From contig NZ_CP012601.1 of assembly GCF_001278755.1 (NCBI RefSeq), positions 4,146,292 through 4,210,291 on the forward strand: DNA of 64,000 bases, in the 5' to 3' direction. The notes under the pieces are model-generated. The model did not search any database, was not told the DNA's origin, and saw only the letters and a list, made by a program, of their open reading frames with translations. Below, in pieces: positions 9,260 to 17,733 of the stretch. A program made the translations under genes and the position numbers. Each line of letters starts with the position of its first letter. The stretch's first letter is position 1. This DNA is from Bacillus sp. FJAT-22090 (lineage in GTDB: Bacteria; Bacillota; Bacilli; Bacillales_A; Planococcaceae).

Positions 9260-9277
9260 TAAAGGCTCTGTTATTTA
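9260..9277 (+). repeat. Short 18-nt repeat, also at 45356-45373
   Basis: TAAAGGCTCTGTTATTTA occurs here and again at 45356-45373, both times right after a stop codon and followed by a vaguely similar AT-rich stretch. It could be the end of a decayed mobile element, but no partner end was found. Confidence 0.5.
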
Positions 9278-9404
9278 ACCTTATGGGTAATTTTTTAATA
9301 AAATTGACTGTTCAGTACTTAGAGATTAGAAACACGGATGTACGCTATGTATGAGCTCCGCAGGATGAGTAGCTCCTACGTCGCTCACATACTCGACTTT
9401 TATT

Positions 9405-9640
9405 TTGGACCCGTTAAATTCCGTTCCAGGCGGACGCGTTCCGCCGGCATGGCTTCAGCCGCTTCCCTTGCTCCTGCGCAAGCTCGTCGCAAAAATTAAT
9501 TTCGCTACGCTCAGTCCAGGGTCTTCAGCTCATGCACCTGCCGCTTCGCTTTCGGTGCAGAAAACATTTGCTATTCCGGCTGGAGTCGCCGCCTTCCACT
9601 CCAATCAACTTTTATCCGCTTTTCAATTAGAAAACCATCA
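9405..9640. repeat. Repeat locus 1, left arm (unit A1)
   Basis: A GC-rich element running from TTCCGTTCCAGGCGGACG to GAGTCGCCGCCTTCCACTCC and the conserved tail TTATCCGCTTTTCA. Read on the minus strand it is a diverged version of unit B (GGAGTCGCC..., GAAGACCC..., CCGCCGG...). It carries two inserts relative to unit A at 57.2 kb: 34 nt at 9469-9502 and about 36 nt starting CACCTGCCGCTTCGC near 9535-9570. An ORF across it is an artefact of its base composition. Confidence 0.85.
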
Positions 9641-9651
9641 TGCCATTAATA

Positions 9652-9955
9652 GAGCAAGTATTTATAGAAAATCGGTGAAAAAGGCGACACTCCTGCGGGA
9701 AAAGCGTTAGCCGAAGACCCCGCAGTTGAGGGGAAGGCAATCTAAGTTCGCCGCATCCTGCTCCTGCGCAAAGCTCGTCGCAAAAGAACTTTTGCGGCAA
9801 CGATTGCATGACCAACATCATGTTGGCCTAGGAGGCTAAGGCAACGCCCGCGGAAAGGGAGCCGTTTCAACGATTTTCTTATTTATCGGACGACATTATT
9901 TAGTAAAGTCAAATTCTATCGAATTTTTCAGTGCCCTCCAAGACATGCCGTATGA
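9652..9955. repeat. Repeat locus 1, right arm (unit B1)
   Basis: This arm contains the core GGCGACACTCCTGCGGG, TTAGCCGAAGACCCCGCAG, AGGAGGCTAAGGCAACGCCC and GCGGAAAGGGAGCCGTTTC. The middle holds the hairpin cassette also present at 22.5 and 39.0 kb. A further 34-nt insert (9761-9794, beginning CTCCTGCGCAAAGCTCGTCG) interrupts the first cassette hairpin and is similar to the insert in unit A1. The flank TTCTTATTTATCGGACGAC matches the other loci. Confidence 0.88.
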
Positions 9956-10112
9956 GACAGCGAAATGTGCTAGCACATTTCGCGGCTCATGCAGACGTGC
10001 GGCCAGCACGAATGCTTATAGATAAGTAGAATTCGATTTAACCTATAACCTATTTAATCACATTGCGAATGCGCATAGATTAGTGCATTACAACAATAAG
10101 GTTTAACAAATA
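9956..10112. other. AT-rich spacer right of repeat locus 1
   Basis: The stretch includes an imperfect palindrome (GCGAAATGTGCTAGCACATTTCGC at 9959-9982, a near-perfect inverted repeat) and the partial hairpin around 9984-10008. No gene was recognised here. Confidence 0.5.
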
Positions 10113-10152
10113 AAAAATCTGCTCCCATAAAGTTATGTGGGAGCAGATTTTT
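10113..10152. terminator. Strong bidirectional terminator
   Basis: AAAAATCTGCTCCCATA and its complement TGTGGGAGCAGATTTTTT form a long hairpin with A- and T-runs on both sides. It most likely ends the small minus-strand gene at 10152-10250. Confidence 0.92.
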
Positions 10153-10250
10153 TATTTTATCGTCTTTTTTGATTTCATTAATTTACGAATAATCGGATAG
10201 ACTACAGGTGCCCATTTTATTGCAGTCTTTGCTATGGTTTTTATATTCAT
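10152..10250 (-). CDS. Very small cationic peptide (32 aa), unknown function
   Basis: An ATG with GGGAGCG 6 nt upstream opens a 32-codon frame that ends exactly at a strong terminator. The peptide has 10 Lys/Arg and no acidic residue, with a central run [13 protein letters not shown], so it could form an amphipathic membrane-active helix. I do not recognise it. The clear RBS, terminator and position downstream of the DUF4870 gene favour a real gene; a role (host-defence-like peptide, membrane modulator or complex subunit) cannot be assigned. Confidence 0.6.
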   Translation of the reverse strand: MNIKTIAKTAIKWAPVVYPIIRKLMKSKKTIK

Positions 10251-10312
10251 TAGTATCGCTCCCAAGTTTAATTAGTACTAATTCTTTTCCCGTTTTAACG
10301 GTAGTATAAACA

Positions 10313-10648
10313 TTATCTTAGTACCTTTACACCTTGGATAATATTCCATACAAGGATAATAATATAACTGACTAAGTACAATAATATGAATAAAAACGGT
10401 GCTGATGCCATAAAAAGTGATTGCTCATTAACAGCTGCATTCATAAATACTGAAAAAAAGCTTGAGAATAGAGCTATAAACAATATAATCATAAATCCAA
10501 AGGGTATCAGATGCGAAATTAGCGAACGTTTCGCATGATGTTTCACTTCGGTATCCTGAGAAACAAAAAATACAATAATCGGAAGTATAAAAGGCGCAAA
10601 CAATACACTAAAATAAGATAGTGCAGATAAAATTCGGTTGTTTTCTAT
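10313..10648 (-). CDS. DUF4870-like small membrane protein with apparent ATA start
   Basis: The 112-residue protein has the DUF4870/YtxG-like pattern ENNRILSALSYFSVLFAPF, then VKHHAKRSLISHLIPFG and two more hydrophobic segments. The only ATG/GTG/TTG candidate, TTG at 10603, has no RBS and would remove the conserved N terminus. An AGGAG (10658-10662) sits 9 nt upstream of an in-frame ATA at 10648, the expected start position. Either ATA is used as start, or an ATG has mutated or was mis-sequenced. The cationic peptide gene lies 62 nt downstream. Confidence 0.72.
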   Translation of the reverse strand: MENNRILSALSYFSVLFAPFILPIIVFFVSQDTEVKHHAKRSLISHLIPFGFMIILFIALFSSFFSVFMNAAVNEQSLFMASAPFLFILLYLVSYIIILVWNIIQGVKVLR

Positions 10649-10705
10649 TTGAATACACTCCTTTCCGATTAGATATCTAATATACGTCTCTTAACATAAT
10701 TAGTT

Positions 10706-11773
10706 TCAACTTTTGGCAAAGGAGACTAAAATATCTTTATATGTTTCTACGGATGAAATAGAGACATACTCTTTTTCTCCATGCCAATCTGCTCCTGACG
10801 GTCCAAACTCTACAGCTCCTGCTCCATTTTTTGCATAGAAACGGGTATCCGCTGATCCGTGTTGTCCAAATAAGTTAGTATCTCGTCCTGTTTTTATAGT
10901 AGTTTCGGATTGTAGCTGAATAACATAGGGATTATTGTCGTTAGTTGTGACTGCTGGTTCAGAGGCATAAATGAGCACTTCATTTCCAGGGAAATGTTTG
11001 TGAGCAACATCTGTTATTCCTTGAATTATCTCTGTTGGGTCTTGTCCAGGCACATAGCGAATATCGTAGCCTATGATACACTCGTCTGGAACGATATTGT
11101 ATCTTTCACCTGCATGTATTTTAGCCAAGTTTAAAGAAGGATAATCATAAAATTTATTACTAGCAGTTAAAAAAGAGAGTTGTCGAATTTCTTTATCTAA
11201 AGCAATTGCTTCTTCTATTGCATTTATACCTTCCCAAGGACGACTGCCATGACTGGATTTGCCTTTCATTTTAATATCCAATTGGACAATTCCTTTTGCT
11301 TGGAGGCCAATATGAAGGTGAGTTGGTTCTCCGCAAATAACGAAATCACCATGATATCCTTGTTCAACTAAATACTCGGATGTTTCTCCATTTGTTTCCT
11401 CGTCGGTAACAATATGTAGTTGGACTCTTTTCGTTAGTTGATCTGATGCTTTTGAAAGTTCATAGAATGCTTGCATCATAGCAGCAACTCCCGCTTTCAT
11501 GTCTGCAGAGCCACGACCATATAATTTGTCACCTTCTATAAAAGGATTAAATTGCTCTTTGTTGCCAGGAACCACATCAACATGCCCATTCCAAATGATG
11601 CATTCCTTTCCAAAGCCGATTTCTGATACAAGCATAAGCTTTGAATTTTTTTTATGTAAAGTTGTACCAATTCCCTTTTCTTCCAGCCAATTTTGACAAA
11701 ATAAAAGTGCTTCATTTGCTCCATCTACATCATCACTTTTTATACGAATTAAGTCTTTCAATAAATCTATCAT
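10706..11773 (-). CDS. M20 family metallopeptidase/deacylase (ArgE/DapE type)
   Basis: A 355-residue cytosolic hydrolase of the ArgE/DapE/CPG2 family. Metal ligands and catalytic residues are visible: His64 and Asp66 in NGHVDVVPG, bridging Asp91 in GRGSADMKAG, Glu125-Glu126 in TDEETNG, GEPTH at 149-153, and the late His in GADWHGEKEY. Family members cleave N-acyl groups or dipeptides, so acetylornithine, succinyl-diaminopimelate or a peptide are all possible substrates. GGAGGTAAG precedes the ATG. No linked arginine or lysine genes help to decide. Confidence 0.88.
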   Translation of the reverse strand: MIDLLKDLIRIKSDDVDGANEALLFCQNWLEEKGIGTTLHKKNSKLMLVSEIGFGKECIIWNGHVDVVPGNKEQFNPFIEGDKLYGRGSADMKAGVAAMMQAFYELSKASDQLTKRVQLHIVTDEETNGETSEYLVEQGYHGDFVICGEPTHLHIGLQAKGIVQLDIKMKGKSSHGSRPWEGINAIEEAIALDKEIRQLSFLTASNKFYDYPSLNLAKIHAGERYNIVPDECIIGYDIRYVPGQDPTEIIQGITDVAHKHFPGNEVLIYASEPAVTTNDNNPYVIQLQSETTIKTGRDTNLFGQHGSADTRFYAKNGAGAVEFGPSGADWHGEKEYVSISSVETYKDILVSFAKS

Positions 11774-11884
11774 GTACTTACCTCCATTTTCATATTATAT
11801 TTTTATAAGTATAACAATGAACAACAGGGGGTTGCATAACTTATTTCATTGGGCTACAATGAACTCGAACTAAATAATTTATCA

Positions 11885-11963
11885 CCACAAGGGGCGTCGC
11901 TTATGCGGCTGAGATAGTACCCTTCGAACCTGTAAGTTCATGCTTGCGTAGGGATGTGGATGG
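11885..11963 (+). promoter_or_regulatory. TPP riboswitch (THI element) of thiT
   Basis: The aptamer is recognisable from GGGGCGTCGCTTATGCGGCTGAGATAG... by its parts: GGGGCG at 11891, the CTGAGA core at about 11909, ACCCTTCGAACCTG at 11919-11932, and GCGTAGGGATGTGG at the end. It binds thiamine pyrophosphate and should shut off the thiamine transporter downstream when thiamine is plentiful. Confidence 0.95.
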
Positions 11964-11977
11964 AAACTGACAATCGC

Positions 11978-12011
11978 GCGATGTCTGGGTCTATCCCGAC
12001 GTCGTTTTTTT
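11978..12011 (+). terminator. Riboswitch expression-platform terminator
   Basis: CGATGTCTGGG and CCCGACGTCG pair around TCTAT and are followed by seven T, 12-18 nt before the thiT RBS. This fits transcriptional termination by the TPP riboswitch. Confidence 0.88.
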
Positions 12012-12033
12012 GTGGTCGAAAAAGGAGATTACT

Positions 12034-12615
12034 ATGAAAAATCAACGCGTTTTATTGTTAGTGGAAATCGCAATTTTTGCGGCTCTTGGATATATTTTGG
12101 ATATTATAGGATTTGGTATGCCACAAGGTGGTACAGTCACATTTGTGCTTGTTCCTGTAATTTTAATAGCATTTCGTCGCGGGATAGTCGCTGGCCTTAT
12201 AACAGGATTTTTAATCGGTATGCTGCAAGTTGTAACAGGCCGTTTTTATGCAGCACCATTATCATTGGAAGTTGTCATTCTACAAGTGGGAATTGATTAT
12301 TTTATTGCTTTCATGGTAGCAGGATTTGCAGGATTACTAAGACCTGCCTTTTTAAAGGCATATGAAAACAAAGATAAAATGAAAATGGCTACCGCGGTAA
12401 TTATTGGAGCTTTTATTGCAGCATTTCTTCGCTATCTTGCACATGTGACTTCTGGTATTCTGTTTTTTGGTGAATTTGCTGGCGATCAAAACGTTATTCT
12501 TTATTCATTAATCTATAATTCTACTTATATGATTCCAGTATTTTTGCTAGCAGCATTCGTTTGTATGATACTATTCCTAAAGGCTCCTCGCCTTATACTG
12601 CCGAATAAAGCATAA
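12034..12615 (+). CDS. thiT: Thiamine ECF transporter substrate-binding subunit
   Basis: The 193-residue membrane protein has about six hydrophobic segments and the ThiT/YuaJ pattern: GFGMPQGGTVTFVLVPVI after the first helix, AFRRGIVAGLITGFLIG, then VEVVILQ-like VVILQVGIDY. It binds thiamine and docks on the shared ECF module encoded elsewhere. The ATG at 12034 has AAAGGAG 7-8 nt upstream; a longer frame from 12010 starts inside the terminator. The TPP riboswitch upstream confirms the assignment. Confidence 0.96.
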   Translation: MKNQRVLLLVEIAIFAALGYILDIIGFGMPQGGTVTFVLVPVILIAFRRGIVAGLITGFLIGMLQVVTGRFYAAPLSLEVVILQVGIDYFIAFMVAGFAGLLRPAFLKAYENKDKMKMATAVIIGAFIAAFLRYLAHVTSGILFFGEFAGDQNVILYSLIYNSTYMIPVFLLAAFVCMILFLKAPRLILPNKA

Positions 12616-12722
12616 ATATGATATGATTGTTGTACAGTTTAACCAGTTTTAGAATATGCTAATACAGGTTAAGCCTTCGGTGGACGTCATAGATTTTTGG
12701 ATAGGGACTTAATCGTTCGTCA

Positions 12723-12731
12723 TGATATAAT
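12723..12731 (+). promoter_or_regulatory. Extended -10 promoter upstream of mapB
   Basis: TGATATAAT fits the TGN-TATAAT extended -10 of sigma-A, 55 nt before the mapB start. The -35 region is poor, as is common for such promoters. Confidence 0.5.
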
Positions 12732-12737
12732 ATCTAG

Positions 12738-13535
<798 letters not shown>

Positions 13536-13550
13536 GAAAAATTAAATAGT

Positions 13551-13590
13551 AAAATGCCTCGGAAATTATGATTTCTGAGGCATTTTTTTT
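13551..13590. terminator. Terminator between mapB and TspO gene
   Basis: AAAATGCCTCGGAAAT and ATTTCTGAGGCATTTTTTTT pair almost perfectly. The element overlaps the 3' end of the convergent tspO-like gene and can act in both directions. Confidence 0.9.
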
Positions 13591-14294
13591 ATAAATAATA
13601 TTCCTACTATAAGTACACAGCTTAAAAAAATGGACGCGGCAGTTATTAATAATTCATCTAACATATGTCGACAGGCAATCCCTAAAAACGCCCAAATAAA
13701 GACTAACACGATTGTTGGGTCATTATAATGGTAGCGAAAATGTAAAGCAATTGCTGTAGCAATTGTTAGGAAAATAACAGCCCAGAGTGATTTCGTCATG
13801 CCCCAACCACCAAATTCTACATAAGTAAGATAGTAGTCGATATTTGCAAATGTAGCGACGAATATCCATCCTAAGTAAATAGAAATAGGGAGCCGCTTTA
13901 TCCATAATTGCTCTTCAGAAGAATACGTTTTATAAAATAAAAACAAGACTCCTAATAAAGCAAATATATCTATAAGCGATAATAAAAACAACTCATAATG
14001 CCACAAGAAAATCCAAAGAATATTTAAAATGGAGCTACAAACAAATAATATAACTCTTATCGTGGATATGGACTCTCCATTTTTAAATTCTTTAACATTA
14101 TTCCAAATCCAATATGCTAGTAATAAATATATGGGAATCCATATGAGAAATACGTAGCTTGCGGGAGTAAATAATGAAGGTAGTCTATTTGAAATTTCTC
14201 CGGTTGTATGATGATTAATCGGTAGAGTATTTGCGAGTAAATTTACCAAGATGGTAGAGAACAAGCTTATAATCAAAATGATTATTTTAATCAT
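13566..14294 (-). CDS. TspO/MBR family tryptophan-rich sensory protein
   Basis: The 242-residue membrane protein has the TspO signature FTPASYVFLIWIPIYLLLAYWIW at about 44-66 and several further helices, including FLWHYELFLLSLIDIF. Family members bind porphyrins or other tetrapyrroles; the role in Bacilli is not settled. Length is above the usual 160 residues, with extra C-terminal helices. The second ATG (14294) is preferred because the first abuts the AGGAGGG. It is a single gene, convergent with mapB. Confidence 0.82.
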   Translation of the reverse strand: MIKIIILIISLFSTILVNLLANTLPINHHTTGEISNRLPSLFTPASYVFLIWIPIYLLLAYWIWNNVKEFKNGESISTIRVILFVCSSILNILWIFLWHYELFLLSLIDIFALLGVLFLFYKTYSSEEQLWIKRLPISIYLGWIFVATFANIDYYLTYVEFGGWGMTKSLWAVIFLTIATAIALHFRYHYNDPTIVLVFIWAFLGIACRHMLDELLITAASIFLSCVLIVGILFIKKMPQKS

Positions 14295-14398
14295 ACGCAT
14301 CCCTCCTATTATTATAGTATACCTTTGAAATTTTATTGCGACAAATTGATTTGTGAATGTTTAATGGCAAAACCAGAATAAACGGAACATAAAAATCA

Positions 14399-14407
14399 TG
14401 ATATAAT
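14399..14407 (+). promoter_or_regulatory. Extended -10 promoter of pepF
   Basis: TGATATAAT is an extended -10 element located 40 nt before the oligoendopeptidase ATG. Confidence 0.5.
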
Positions 14408-14446
14408 ATAATTCGAACTAGTATGAATTTTTAAGGGGGAAAAATA

Positions 14447-16249
14447 ATGAGAGAAGTAGTATATCCAATTACATGGGATTTAGATGTGTTCTTTGAAGGT
14501 GGAAGTGAATCTAAAGAGTTACGAAACCATTTAGATCAAGTGAAAGAAAAATTAAAGGTTTTTGGAGAAAAATTAGAAAGTTTTACTACTCCGGCATCTG
14601 TTCAGGAAGCAAGTAAAATCGTTAGTATCATTGATGAATTAAAGGACATTGCGACTAACTTATCTCAAGCTGGAGCAGTTATTGGCTGTTTTCAAGCACA
14701 AGACACTACAGATAAAAAAGCTTCTCTTTTGGAAGGAGAGATAGGAAGTATTTATGCAAAGTTTTCTTCCCTGCTGTTAGGCATACAACAAACGATCAGC
14801 AAGACACCAGATGAGGTATGGACAGAATTAATAAAAACAGATGAATTACTCGAATTTTCTTTTGTTCTAAATGAGTGGAGAGAAGAAGCAAAGAGAATGC
14901 TTTCTGAAAAAGAAGAGTCTATGATTACAGCCCTTGGTGTAGATGGCTACCATGCATGGGGGCAGCTATATGATTTGTTGGTAGGGGATATTAGAGTAAA
15001 AGTTAAAGTGGATGGAGTAGAAAAAGAACTTTCAGTAGGTCAAGCTAATAACTTAAGCTCTCACGAAGATGGTACTACACGTAAAGAAGCATTTGAAGTT
15101 TTAGAAGCAGCTTGGACAGAGAAAGAAGAATTTTTTGCTAAAACTTTAAATCATTTAGCAGGTTTCCGTTTGTCTATTTATGAAAAAAGAGGCTGGGAAT
15201 CTGTCCTACAAGAACCACTTGAGATAAATCGTATGAAGCAGGAGACATTAGATGCGATGTGGGGTGCTATTTCCAAAAATAAAGCTCCTTTCGTCGAATA
15301 TTTAAATGTAAAATCGACAATGCTAGGAAAAGAAGGTATGCATTGGTATGATTTGGATGCGCCGGTAAGTGCTTCAACCGAGAAAATGGATTACCAACAA
15401 GGTGCAGAATTTATATTAAAGCATTTTAAAGAGTTTGGACCAAAATTAGAATCCTTTTCAAGAAATGCCTTTGAAAAAGGGTGGATTGAAGCAGAAGACC
15501 GCCCAAACAAGCGCCCAGGAGGGTTTTGTACAGGAATGCCGGTTTCAGAAGAATCCCGTATTTTCATGACGTACAGTGGAACTATGTCCAATGTTTCTAC
15601 ACTTGCACATGAATTGGGACATGCTTTTCATTCATATGCTTTAAGACCAGTACATTGGATGAATCGCCAGTACGCAATGGGAGTAGCAGAAACGGCATCT
15701 ACGTTTGCGGAAATGATTGTAGCAGACGCAGCGGTAAAAGAAGCAAAAACGAACGATGAAAAGATTGCTTTACTAGAGGATAAAATCCAAAGAAGTGTTG
15801 CTTTCTTTATGAATATTCATGCTCGCTTCTTATTTGAAACAAGATTTTATGAGGAACGTAAAAATGGAATCGTTTCAGCTACAAGATTAAATGAGTTGAT
15901 GGAAATTGCTCAAAAAGAAGCATACGGTGAAGCACTAGAAACAACACATCCTCATTTCTGGGCTTCTAAATTGCATTTCTATATTACAGGGGTACCTTTT
16001 TATAACTTCCCATACACATTTGGTTATTTATTTTCATTAAGTATATATGCGAAAGCAATTAACGAAGGTGCAAATTTTGAAGAAAAATATATTGCACTTC
16101 TTCAAGATACTGCCGTAATGTCAGTAGAGGATTTAGCGATGAAGCATCTTGGTGAAGATATTACTGAAGAGGAATTTTGGATTAAAGGGATTAATCTTTG
16201 CATTCAAGATGTAAACGAGTTCATTCAATTAACTAATGCAAAAGGGTGA
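14447..16249 (+). CDS. pepF: Oligoendopeptidase F (M3 family)
   Basis: A cytosolic zinc endopeptidase that cuts short peptides. The 600-residue protein has the thermolysin-like motif HELGH at 388-392 inside STLAHELGHAFHSYAL, with the third ligand in GVAETASTFAEM about 25 residues later. The C-terminal YNFPYTFGYLFSLSIY block is typical of PepF. AAGGGGG lies 7 nt before the ATG. A GNAT gene starts 6 nt after the stop, suggesting cotranscription. Confidence 0.95.
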   Translation: MREVVYPITWDLDVFFEGGSESKELRNHLDQVKEKLKVFGEKLESFTTPASVQEASKIVSIIDELKDIATNLSQAGAVIGCFQAQDTTDKKASLLEGEIGSIYAKFSSLLLGIQQTISKTPDEVWTELIKTDELLEFSFVLNEWREEAKRMLSEKEESMITALGVDGYHAWGQLYDLLVGDIRVKVKVDGVEKELSVGQANNLSSHEDGTTRKEAFEVLEAAWTEKEEFFAKTLNHLAGFRLSIYEKRGWESVLQEPLEINRMKQETLDAMWGAISKNKAPFVEYLNVKSTMLGKEGMHWYDLDAPVSASTEKMDYQQGAEFILKHFKEFGPKLESFSRNAFEKGWIEAEDRPNKRPGGFCTGMPVSEESRIFMTYSGTMSNVSTLAHELGHAFHSYALRPVHWMNRQYAMGVAETASTFAEMIVADAAVKEAKTNDEKIALLEDKIQRSVAFFMNIHARFLFETRFYEERKNGIVSATRLNELMEIAQKEAYGEALETTHPHFWASKLHFYITGVPFYNFPYTFGYLFSLSIYAKAINEGANFEEKYIALLQDTAVMSVEDLAMKHLGEDITEEEFWIKGINLCIQDVNEFIQLTNAKG

Positions 16250-16255
16250 CGATGT

Positions 16256-16801
16256 TTGATCTATTTAGAAGGTGACAGATGTTATTTACGGACATTAAAT
16301 GTAAAGGACGCACCCAATCTTGCAGATCTTGTTTATAGAAACAAAAAATATTGGGCTGTATATGAACCATTGCATCGAGATGATTATTATACAACCTCTG
16401 TGCAAAGAGAGAAAATTCGAGAGTCGCTATTATTAATGAATGAAAAAAGAGAATTCAGCTTTGGGGTATTTCAACATGATACCGATCGGATGATAGGTAG
16501 TATTTCATTGTATAGCTTAAAAAGAATGCCTTTTTCTAGTGGACTAATCGGCTATTCAATAGACGAAAATTTAACGGGTAAAGGTATTGCATCGGAAGCT
16601 GTACACCTTGTTAAATTGTTTGGGTTTGAACATGCTCATTTGAATCGTATAGAAGCTTATGTATCACCTAGAAATCTAGGGTCAATTAAAGTCTTGGAGA
16701 ACAATGCATTTCATCGAGAAGGATTACTTCGAAGTCTTCTCTATATTAATGGTAAGTGGGAAGATCATTATATTTATGCATGCATTAGTGAGGACTTCTG
16801 A
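16256..16801 (+). CDS. GNAT acetyltransferase, RimJ/RimL type
   Basis: A 181-residue N-acetyltransferase. The acetyl-CoA site is visible as IDENLTGKGIASEAV, and the C-terminal NLGSIKVLENNAFHREGLLR segment is the RimJ/RimL-family signature. The substrate may be a protein N terminus or a small amine. The start is TTG, read with AGGGTGA about 8 nt upstream. It follows pepF after 6 nt and ends before a strong bidirectional terminator. Confidence 0.88.
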   Translation: MIYLEGDRCYLRTLNVKDAPNLADLVYRNKKYWAVYEPLHRDDYYTTSVQREKIRESLLLMNEKREFSFGVFQHDTDRMIGSISLYSLKRMPFSSGLIGYSIDENLTGKGIASEAVHLVKLFGFEHAHLNRIEAYVSPRNLGSIKVLENNAFHREGLLRSLLYINGKWEDHYIYACISEDF

Positions 16802-16840
16802 AAGGGTAAGAGTATTTATAAAAAAATTCTTTCCAAAACG

Positions 16841-16880
16841 AAAAGCTGGTTATTCATCAATTGATGGATAACCAGCTTTT
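16841..16880. terminator. Long bidirectional terminator
   Basis: AAAAGCTGGTTAT and ATAACCAGCTTTT are perfect arms, with an inner CATCAATTGATG palindrome. It separates the convergent GNAT and carbonic anhydrase genes. Confidence 0.93.
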
Positions 16881-16901
16881 GTCGATTTCCCGGGAAATAA
16901 T

Positions 16902-17471
16902 CTATTTTACGTCGAGATTGCCATCTTTCACTAAATCTAATCTACCAGTATTAGGATCAATGATGAGCCCATGAACAGGTATGCTACCAAGCATTAGTGG
17001 GTGATTTCTAATCATATCGACGCTATGTAAAACACTGTCTTTAACATCAGAAAAACCTTCTAACCATTTTTCTACTTCTACCCCGGAATTCTTCAATATA
17101 TCAAATATTTTTGGATCTATACCTCTTGTAGTCATTTTGCCGATGATTTTATCTGTTTGAATAGCACTCATACCGCAATCATAGTGACCAATAACGTATA
17201 TTTCGTCCGCTTGAAGTTCATAAACTGCCACGATTAGACTGCGCATGATGCCACCAAACGGATGGTTTATAACAGCACCAGCACTTTTTACAATTTTAAC
17301 ATCACCGTTTTTAAAGTTCATGGATTTAGGTAGCATTTCTACGAGCCTTGTGTCCATACATGTTAATATTACAATTCGTTTATTTGGAAATTTTGTCGTT
17401 AAAAATGGTTCATACAACTTATTTTGTACAAAGGATTCATTGTAAGCTAATATTTCTTTTAAACTAGGCAT
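16902..17471 (-). CDS. ytiB: Beta-class carbonic anhydrase (YtiB-like)
   Basis: The enzyme interconverts CO2 and bicarbonate. Zinc ligands and catalytic dyad are seen: Cys38, Asp40 and Arg42 in LTCMDTRL, then His96 and Cys99 in GHYDCGM. The 189-residue length and sequence match the B. subtilis YtiB type. GGGGGAAT precedes the ATG. The gene is monocistronic. Confidence 0.93.
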   Translation of the reverse strand: MPSLKEILAYNESFVQNKLYEPFLTTKFPNKRIVILTCMDTRLVEMLPKSMNFKNGDVKIVKSAGAVINHPFGGIMRSLIVAVYELQADEIYVIGHYDCGMSAIQTDKIIGKMTTRGIDPKIFDILKNSGVEVEKWLEGFSDVKDSVLHSVDMIRNHPLMLGSIPVHGLIIDPNTGRLDLVKDGNLDVK

Positions 17472-17577
17472 GGAATTCCCCCTTCAATTTTCTACATTAT
17501 TATTTTATATGAAAGCAATTGAAATTTCCTCTATTATGTTTTTTAGTGTAATAACTATTAATAAATTTTCATGAAAA

Positions 17578-17615
17578 AACCACTCAGGAGAGAGAACTTG
17601 AGTGGCATTTTTTAT
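17578..17615 (-). terminator. Terminator downstream of mreBH
   Basis: CCACTCA (17580-17586) pairs with TGAGTGG (17599-17605), with an A-run on the left that reads as T on the minus strand after mreBH. Confidence 0.8.
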
Positions 17616-17649
17616 TATTTGGCACTATTAATAAGATTGTCGTTTTTTA

Positions 17650-17705
17650 TTGTGGTGAAAATTAGCGAGACTTCCGCGGAAAGCAAGCGAATTTTCGTCA
17701 ATGAC
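17650..17705. repeat. Small palindromic repeat remnant
   Basis: TGAAAATTAGCGAG and CAAGCGAATTTTCGTCA flank a central TTCCGCGGAA. The middle CCGCGGAAAGC resembles the CCCGCGGAAAGGG end of the large repeat units, so this may be a shrunken relative. No gene is present. Confidence 0.55.
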
Positions 17706-17733
17706 AATATGTATGATTAACAGCGCCAATTCT

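Noticed and set aside
9405..9710. Plus-strand ORF across repeat locus 1 (101 codons).
   Set aside because: It runs through units A1 and B1, lacks an RBS, and its protein is low-complexity; similar frames occur at 38651 and 57055 only because the repeats are alike.
12616..12722. Possible second riboswitch or small gene between thiT and mapB.
   Set aside because: No aptamer core, hairpin with T-run, or ORF with RBS was found; only a promoter is supported.
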